Assembly (NCBI RefSeq): GCF_000611645.1 | Contig: NW_014012678.1 | Location: 1 to 13,936, forward strand | Source of the DNA: Monoraphidium neglectum | Lineage: Eukaryota > Chlorophyta > Chlorophyceae > Sphaeropleales > Selenastraceae | Reading direction: 5' to 3' | Length of the DNA stretch: 13,936 nucleotides | In this document: positions 7,891 to 13,936 of the stretch, one piece after another | Layout: each line of letters opens with the position of its first letter | How positions within the stretch are numbered: the stretch's first letter is position 1 | Made by a program: the position numbers and the translations under genes | The notes under the pieces: model-generated | Told to the model about the DNA's origin: nothing | Database searches by the model: none | Seen by the model: the letters and a program-made list of their open reading frames with translations, nothing else

Positions 7891-9754
7891 ATGTCTGCCA
7901 GCAGCACGGCCCTCGGCCTTTTGGCACCCCTGCGGGCGTTCGGACGCGCGTACAATGCTCAAGCACAGCGCAGGCCGATGTCCACGGGTCTTGTCACGAC
8001 CGTGATTAAGACGAGCGCGGCCGACCTCTTTGCGCAGACGGTGGGTGGCGCGCTGTCGCGCTGCTGTCCTGTGGCGTGTGCTGCCGCTCATCGTGCGCGC
8101 TGCCGCCAATGGCAGGATGTTGAAATTCATTATTCCACACAATTGAGTGCCTGCGGCGGTGCTATTGCACCGGTCAATGCTGTGACGGCTGCGTCGCAGT
8201 CGCCGGCCGCATTGCGGTCGCCGGCTCAGACAAGTGCACTTGAATCCACGCGCACGCGCGCAGGTAATGGAGGGCACAGAGTTCAAGGATGTGGACTGGA
8301 AGCGTCACGCTGTGTTTTGCTCCTTTGGTTTCTTCTACCTGGTGAGCAGCCGCGCTTTGCGACCACCGCACGCCGCGGCTGAGCTAGAGCACCGCCCCTT
8401 CCACGCCCCTTCCACGCCCCTTCCCGCGAGGCGGGCGCTGCCGCCGCCCGCCCGTCCCCCGCGCCCCGCCTGGCGCCCGCGGCACGCCACAAGCCTCGGG
8501 GTCCCGCGCGGGCCCCTGTGCGGACCCCTGTGACCGCAAGCCGCACCACCTGGTTGATGCGCAGGGCGGCTTCCAATACTACCTGTACAACCACCTCTTT
8601 GTCAAATGGTGCCACGGCATCACGCTGCGGGTCGGCCACTATGGGTCTGCGCCCATCAAGACCTTCATCGACCAGGCCATCCAGTGAGTCGGCCCCAGGG
8701 GAGGTTGCATGGCATCGGGCCTCAGCAAATGGCATGCTGGCGGGGCGGCGCGGGGCCAGCCACCGCTGGCGCGCCCCAACCTCGGACGTCGTCCCTTGCG
8801 CGCCGGCCGCACCCGGCCGCGGTAGCCCTCGGCCGGAACCTCGGACGCGCGCTGCAGGGCCTCGGCTGCCGCAGCTCGCCCGACGCGAACCTCACTGGCC
8901 GCCGTCCTGCCCGCTCCACTTCACCTTTTTCGGCCTGCAGCCACCCGTTCTGCTACTTCCCGTGCCTCTACCTGACCAAGGGGGCATTTGAGGGCCGCCC
9001 CATCCAATCCACCTATAACACGTACAAGGTGGAGCTCTGGGAGAACTGCAAGGCCCTGTGGACGATCTGGGTGCCGGCGCAGCTGATCAACTTTGCGTTC
9101 GTGCCGCGCCACCTGCGCATCCCCTATGGTGCGCGTGCGACGAGGGCGTGCGCGTGCCGTGTGTCTGTGACGGGGGCATTAGTAGTGGGGCATGCATCCA
9201 GTGGTAGCGGCGGCTGTGCAGGAGGTACAGGGGAGTGCATGTTTCATTGACGAGGGGGCGTGGCGTCGCCGTTTTTTCACATCGGTTTCAGGCAGAACCC
9301 ATCGGCCACTGAGCAAGTCGTGCCCCTGAGCAAAACGTGCCACGCTGCTGCGACACACCGCAGTTGCGGGCGTCTCGTTCCTGTGGACTGTCGTGATCAG
9401 CATGATGCGGGGAGCCATGGAGAAGGCGCCCGCGCCCACGGCGCAGCAGATCGACGACGCTGTGGCCGCTGTGGCGGCCGCTGCCGCCGCGCTGCAGCGC
9501 CGGTCGCGGCCGCCGAGGCGGCGACTGTCCTGGAGTCGCGGCCGCAGGCGCAGCAGCAGACGCAGGCGCAGGCGCAGCAGCAGCTGCGTGCGGGCGGCAG
9601 TGCTACGAGCAGCGGTGGCAGCGTCGGGGACGACGGCGGCAGGGGGGGCAGCGGCGGCGGCATGGTGGTCGCGAGCAAGGGGACTGTGCGGGGCCCTGCA
9701 AGCGCCGGCCTGGGCCTGAAGGCGCTGGTGGCTTCGCCCGAGGTGCAGACGTGA
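7891..9754 (+). CDS. Mpv17/PMP22-family organelle membrane protein, 5 exons, 3' end uncertain
   Basis: Small multi-span membrane proteins of peroxisomes, mitochondria or chloroplasts, of disputed channel-like function. Exons: 7891-8040, 8264-8341, 8565-8683, 8941-9128, and 9364 onward. An in-frame stop at 7807 with no ATG between supports the start at 7891. Landmarks: VIKTSAADLFAQT (residues 38-50, the family's first-helix motif), DWKRHAVFCSFGFFYLGG (61-78), and the signature WTIWVPAQLINFAFVP (156-171) followed by SFLWTVVISM (183-192), where most relatives end. Residues 1-35 are basic and could be a targeting peptide. Beyond about residue 210 the sequence is low complexity and two frames are open. 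The frame continuous with the domain is Arg-rich and stops at 9719. The other reads Gln- and Gly-rich with better codon use and stops at 9754. A 56-nt intron (9462-9517) or a sequence error would join them, for a total near 290 residues. The family is sure; the C-terminus is not. Confidence 0.88.
8395..8425 (+). repeat. Short tandem repeat in an Mpv17-family intron
   Basis: The 11-mer CCCCTTCCACG occurs twice and is followed by a partial third copy, within intron 8342-8564. Confidence 0.7.
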
Positions 9755-10294
9755 CTGCGCCTCTGCAGCTCCTATGCCTGCGGGGCAGTCATGCGTTGGG
9801 TGCGACTCCCCTTCGCTACACCCTGCATGCGCCTGCACGGCTGCAGAGGCGCCCACACGCTCGTTGTTGCGAGATGTGCGCCTCGGGACTCGTCGTCAGT
9901 GGTGTGCATGCCATCGGTTGGCGCGCGGCTGCGAGTGCTACCCGGCTTGCGAGGCCATGCCATCTCATGCGGCGCTGTCGGCGCTGCGCCTGTGCGAGCG
10001 CGCGGCGCCGGTCTGACGCCTTGATCAGCAGCTGGCCGCATGCGGGCGGCTGCTCTGGGCGGTCGCCAGTTGTTCGTGCCACGCCAATTTTTTCCTGGTC
10101 GTTTTGTGCTGTCGAAACGGGTGCAAGCAGCGGGCTTGACAAAAACCCCTTTGTACGTGTATGTGCATGGTTGATGGTGTGCACTTGCACACGTGTGTGG
10201 TTTTGGTGGCCGCTGCCCGCGTTTGTGCGGGCGGCTGCGCGCGGTGCGTCTGACCTGCAAGGAGAGAGAGGCGCCCCAGGTTAGACCAGACAGC

Positions 10295-10315
10295 GAGAGA
10301 GAGAGAGAGAGAGAG
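10295..10315 (+). repeat. GA dinucleotide repeat
   Basis: An uninterrupted (GA)n of about 21 nt, with a shorter GA run 25 nt upstream (10262-10270). It lies in the intergenic region. Confidence 0.9.
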
Positions 10316-10733
10316 TCTTTGAGGGGGCAAAGGCGCCTGAAGGTGGCGTGAATTTCCCCCAGCTGTGGCACACGCCCGGCCAGGCTTGACCTGCTGGTTG
10401 CTTTCCCTTGGCTCTTGTAGCTCGTGTTGCTTGGTTTTGCATCGGTTAGCAACCTGTGCTTCGTCTTGTGGGCTAGCTGTGTTTCCATCGTTGCCCCATT
10501 GAACGAGGCTCAGCCCCTCCGCCCGGCCCAACATCTTGACCCCACATGCGGGACGCTTGGCCCGCTGGCGCCGCCCACATGCGTGCGTTGACCGGCCGCC
10601 TGCGCATGTGCGATCGCATGCACGCACTGCGAACTTGGGCCCACAAACCCACCCTGTGCTCATACATACAGAAACTTTCCGCATTGCGGGAGGCGCTGCT
10701 GCGAGCATGGCCCGGCGCCTATGTATGTAGGAT

Positions 10734-10738
10734 TGTAA
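10734..10738 (+). terminator. Candidate TGTAA polyadenylation signal for the Mpv17-family gene
   Basis: The only + strand TGTAA I see between the Mpv17-family stop and CBR1. A perfect hairpin starts 12 nt after it. It would give a 3' UTR of about 1 kb, which is long, so the assignment is tentative. Confidence 0.4.
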
Positions 10739-10750
10739 TTGCTCAGCATT

Positions 10751-10768
10751 CTCTGCCGCTAGGCAGAG
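10751..10768. repeat. Perfect 7-bp hairpin after TGTAA
   Basis: CTCTGCC (10751-10757), loop GCTA, GGCAGAG (10762-10768). It has the same stem and loop size as the hairpin at 5331-5348, and both loops end in CTA or TA. Confidence 0.6.
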
Positions 10769-11064
10769 GCCCCGCCAGTCCTGGCTCCCTGGTCAAAACA
10801 TGGGTGCGCATCACCCTGGCAGCCTCCTTCTCCGATGAGAACAGTGCACAATTTGAAGCGTGGCGGAACATAGCAAACTGGCCACGCCACGCGCAAAAGG
10901 GCACATTGACTCCCAGCATCGAGCCGCCTGCAAGGTCGGCCACTGGGTTGCACTCCCAGGACCGCCAGGCTGCCAGCGAGCTGGTTTTGCCTTGGCACAA
11001 GTGGAGCTGGTCGTGCCCTACCTTGTTAGTACAAACACGATCATAAGTTGACATCTGAGACACC

Positions 11065-11070
11065 TATAAA
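11065..11070 (+). promoter_or_regulatory. TATA box of the cytochrome b5 reductase gene
   Basis: TATAAA in the context cacctataaagtag, 75 nt upstream of the ATG at 11145. With transcription starting about 30 nt downstream, the 5' leader would be about 45 nt. The local sequence is AT-richer than its surroundings. Confidence 0.6.
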
Positions 11071-11144
11071 GTAGCCCGTAGATTGCTCAGGCAAGGGCAG
11101 CGCCAAGATCACTTCCTTTGGCTCACTCTAACTGAAGCCACACA

Positions 11145-13448
11145 ATGGCGTCTAGCTTGGAAGAACACCTATCAGATCTGCTACATGACAATCCCTTGGG
11201 CATGGCCGCGGCCGTGGCCGTGCTGGCGGTGTTGCTGCTCCTGGTGATGCGCCTGGCCGCGCCTGGCAAGCCCAAGACTTTCCTCGATCCCCAGCAGTTC
11301 CAGCCCTTGACCCTGTCACGGATCGACACGCTCACGCACAACACGAAACGGTTTGTGTTCAAGCTGCCCGATCCCAGAATGCGCGTGGGGCTCCCCACGG
11401 GCCAGCACATTACATTCCTCGCAAAAGACTCCGATGGCAAAGACGTCTACCGCCCATACACGCCTGTCACCGACGACGACACACCCGGCGCCGTCGAGTT
11501 TGTGATCAAGCTCTACGAGCAGGGCAAGATGTCCCAGGTGCTTTCAAAGATGGGCGTCGGCGACGCCATGCTGATGAAGGGGCCCCGCGGGCGCTTCTCC
11601 TACAAGCGCAACATGAAGCGCGCCTTTGGTGGGCGGCCGTCGAGGCGGGTTCCCGCATGGAGTCGGGGTGACCAGTGGGTAGTGGGCGCGGCCGCGCGAT
11701 GGGGGTTACGGCAGCCGCTGGCGGCGGCTCGGTTGGGGAGTCGACCACAGACCACCAGCAGCTGCGCTCTTGTGCAGACAAGCAGCAAGACGGCACTGCG
11801 CCTCACCAACGCCGCACCAGCACACGCTTGGCGCCGCCCACCCTCAATCCCGCACTCGCATGCGCCATGCGCGGGGTGCCTCCTGCCCTATTCTGCGACA
11901 AGGGATGATTGCCGGCGGCACGGGTATTACGCCCTGCTACCAGGTGGCTGCAGCAATCCTCAAGGACCCCGCGGACACCACTAAGGTGGGGTTGGGGGCA
12001 GCTGCTGGGCAGCTGCAACATGTATACCGAGCAGCGCAGCCCGGTGGGCACCCGAGGCAGAACGCAAGACTGCGTCGAGCGCGGCGGTGCGCCAGCTGCG
12101 ATTTGGAGCAGCGCTGCCAACGCGGCTGGGGTTTGACGGGGGCGGGCGGCTCCTGACCGCTGGCTTGGGTGGCCAGGCCTCCCAGGGGCGGGGTGCGGCA
12201 GTTCATGTGAGGCGCGGCTCTGCTGCATCTGCGAGCTCAGGGTTGACGCGGCTGCCGACGTGCGGCCGGGTCACGCTTTAAGCTCGCAGCAGACTTGTCG
12301 TGGTGGCCGCCGCGGCTGCGCGACATAAGGGCGGGCGCATTCCTGAGAGCTCATCTTCATCGGCTCGACCCCGCAACCCACGCCAACGCCTCCCCACTGC
12401 CAGCTGGCCCGCTGGACGCACCTGGCCCTCTGATCCTTGTCGCGCCCCTCAACATTGCGGCCCGCCTCCCGACTCCGGCCTGCCCCTGGCCCTGGCTGCC
12501 AGGTGTCTGTAGTGTTTGGCAACCTGAGCGAGGAGGACATCCTGCTGCGGCGGGAGCTTGAGGAGCTGGAGCAGCAGCACCCGGGGCGCTTCAAGGTGGG
12601 CACGCTGGACGGCCTGGGGGAGAGGGCGGGGGGATAATGCACGGGAGAGAGGAGGAGACAGAGGGGGGGACAAAGGTCAGACAGAGAAAGAGGGAGAGGG
12701 AGAGGGAGAGAGAGAGCGGGAGAGAGGGGAGGAGGCGGGGCGCAGGTGACTGTGAGTGTTTGCAAGGCTGTGCTCGTGTGTGTCTGCTGGGGCCAGGGGC
12801 GTGCCTCGGGGCAGCGCTTTTAGGGGCTGGAGGATGGGGTTGGAAGCTTTGGCAGTAATGAAGGGCAGCCGGGGACAATCGTGGGCAGATGTGATGGCGG
12901 TCAGGGTCGTGGGAGTAAGCTTGGCCTGCCATCAAACACGTTGGCCTTGATACCTACAAACGTGTGCGACACGCACACATGCTTGCTGTGTGCTCAGACG
13001 TCGCACAACACCCGCCCTGTTACTGGACACAAAATTCATCCAATTAGCAGCTTAATTCGGCTTGCGCTGTCAATCCCTGCTGCAAGCCAGCCATGAGGGA
13101 CGTTCCACACTTGTGTTACCGCCCACCTCGGGCACCCTCACCCTCACGCCCAACCGCCCCCCCCCCCCTCTCGCGTGCCCGGCATCCTCAACCCTCCCCC
13201 TGGCCTGGGCACCCTGACCCCACCTCCCCACCTCCCCCCCAAAAAAGGTGTACCACGTCCTGAACAAGGCCCCCGAGGGCTGGCAGGGTGGCGTGGGGTT
13301 CATCTCCAAGGACACCCTGCAGCAGCGCCTCCCGCCGCCCGCCGACGACGTCATGGTGCTGCGCTGCGGCCCGAAGCCCATGAACGACGCCATGAAGGGA
13401 TACCTCGACGCCCTCGGCTACGCGGAGGACGCGCAGTTTGAATTCTGA
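11145..13448 (+). CDS. CBR1: NADH-cytochrome b5 reductase, ER-anchored type, 4 exons
   Basis: FAD enzyme passing electrons from NADH to cytochrome b5 for fatty-acid desaturation and related ER reactions. Exons: 11145-11628, 11903-11985, 12503-12595, 13248-13448 (stop TGA), all in phase, giving 286 aa (plant CBR1 about 280). ATG has A at -3 and G at +4, and an in-frame TGA lies 12 nt upstream. Residues 20-38 are a hydrophobic anchor (MAAAVAVLAVLLLLVMRLA) near the N-terminus, which suggests ER membrane attachment with the enzyme facing the cytosol. FAD domain: LPTGQHI (83-89), RPYTPVT (103-109), KGPRGRF (145-151). NADH domain: MIAGGTGITP (163-172), LRCGPKPM (258-265), and the usual FxF ending, here FEF. 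Odd point: GTGITP is followed by CYQ rather than the near-universal Met-x-Gln. Introns of 274, 517 and 652 nt; the last contains a purine tract. Family call is very firm. Outer-mitochondrial location is possible but less likely for this type. Confidence 0.96.
12643..12740 (+). repeat. Polypurine tract in the third CBR1 intron
   Basis: About 100 nt made almost only of G and A, with AGGGAG and GAGAGA units. The opposite strand reads as a pyrimidine tract. It lies 48 nt after the splice donor at 12596. Confidence 0.85.
13157..13168 (+). repeat. C12 homopolymer in the third CBR1 intron
   Basis: Twelve consecutive C, part of a C-rich stretch (about 13110-13240) that ends in aaaaaag at the acceptor of the last exon. 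It looks like a very long pyrimidine tract of the 3' splice site. Confidence 0.85.
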
Positions 13449-13936
13449 TGTAGCTGAGTCAGATTTGAGCCGCGCACGACGTGGCGGGGCCTGACTTTTG
13501 TGGCGGCTGGAGGTGGGCCACGTGAGGGCGCGGCGCGGCGGCGGCCGGCCGGGGGCTGGAGGGTGCTTGCAGGCGCGCGCTCTGGCTTGGCAGACGGTGG
13601 CAACTCGGGACCCTGGCATTGCATGCGTCGCCTGTGAGCGCGTGCACGATAAGTGCACCTCACAGGGAACACCATTCTTTCCGGCACCGCTTTCAGGCGC
13701 CGCCAGGCGCCCGCGCACGCTTTTTTCCCCGCCAACAGCAGCAGCACCTCGCCGGCGTGCGGCACTCAACGGGCCTTGTAGCACTGGTGTGTCCCTGCTC
13801 ACGGTGACCACGTCCGCCTGAAGGTTGACGGGTTCGAACAGGAGCGGGAGCAAGCTGAAGACTGAGAATTGTTTACACAGAGGCGCCTCGCAGAAAAGAA
13901 GCCAGTGGCGGGATGGCAGAGCGCACACAAAACAGG
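13449..13936 (+). other. CBR1 downstream region, no gene seen
   Basis: 488 nt after the CBR1 stop. It is GC-rich with no recognisable exon on either strand. No + strand TGTAA is present, so the CBR1 polyadenylation site may use a variant or lie beyond the window. On the minus strand TGTAA occurs at 13873-13877, which would fit the 3' end of a convergent gene entering from the right, but that is a guess. Confidence 0.5.
13873..13877 (-). terminator. Possible minus-strand TGTAA signal
   Basis: TTACA on the + strand reads TGTAA on the minus strand. It could be the polyadenylation signal of a convergent neighbour. There is no other support in the window. Confidence 0.15.

Larger units (their letters stand above)
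9755..11144 (+). other. Intergenic region between the Mpv17-family gene and CBR1
   Basis: About 1.39 kb with no recognisable gene on either strand. Open frames up to 238 codons (minus strand, 9772-10488) look like GC-driven chance frames. It contains a GA repeat (10295-10315), a TGTAA (10734-10738) closely followed by a perfect hairpin (10751-10768), and a TATA box (11065-11070). The left part is presumably the Mpv17-family 3' UTR and the right part the CBR1 promoter. Confidence 0.6.

Noticed and set aside
9772..10488. Minus-strand open frame of 238 codons
   Set aside because: Contains a Ser-Leu run from the GA repeat and no known motif; treated as a chance frame.
13825..13850. GGTTCGAAC, tRNA-like B box on the plus strand
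   Set aside because: Flanking bases do not form a T stem and no A box or anticodon arm is present upstream.
13188..13928. Minus-strand open frame of 246 codons
   Set aside because: Overlaps the last CBR1 exon in antisense and shows no known domain.
1..13936. Operon or linked pathway among the four genes
   Set aside because: Spliced genes with 0.9-1.4 kb gaps and unrelated functions; same-strand order is not evidence of a joint system.

Overview
This window reads as nuclear DNA of a green alga, most likely a chlorophyte such as a trebouxiophyte or Chlamydomonas-like lineage. The evidence is visible GC-richness, short exons broken by 150-650 nt introns with GT..AG borders, TG/CA microsatellites inside introns, TGTAA-type polyadenylation candidates, and proteins closest to the plant members of their families. 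The genus cannot be named from the sequence alone. The long uninterrupted open frames seen in all six frames are mostly a by-product of high GC.

Four protein-coding genes lie head to tail on the + strand. (1) 244-4426 is the 3' part of a plant-cytosolic-type pyruvate kinase gene. Ten exons are readable (388 codons before the stop) and the 5' part lies outside the window. (2) 5488-7007 is cytosolic 60S ribosomal protein L27a (uL15), complete, with five exons and 147 aa. Its first coding exon is only 10 nt. (3) 7891 to about 9754 is an Mpv17/PMP22-family membrane protein with five clear exons and a low-complexity C-terminal tail whose reading frame is ambiguous. (4) 11145-13448 is NADH-cytochrome b5 reductase (CBR1 type), complete, with four exons and 286 aa, and a TATA box upstream.

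Between the genes lie long non-coding stretches (4427-5487, 7008-7890, 9755-11144, 13449-13936). They hold UTRs, promoters, several perfect hairpins, a GA repeat and a few TGTAA motifs. One weak small-exon candidate lies at 7264-7488, with splice-like signals around it. No RNA gene, transposon, CRISPR array or insertion sequence was found.

The four genes do not form a pathway. They are housekeeping functions of glycolysis, translation, organelle membrane and ER lipid/redox chemistry that happen to be neighbours, as is usual in eukaryotic nuclear DNA. I found no convincing undescribed system. The points most worth a second look are a Ser at the usual Mg2+-ligand Asp position of the pyruvate kinase, a concentration of TG repeats in that gene's introns, one probable GC-AG intron, and the frame conflict at the end of the Mpv17-family gene.
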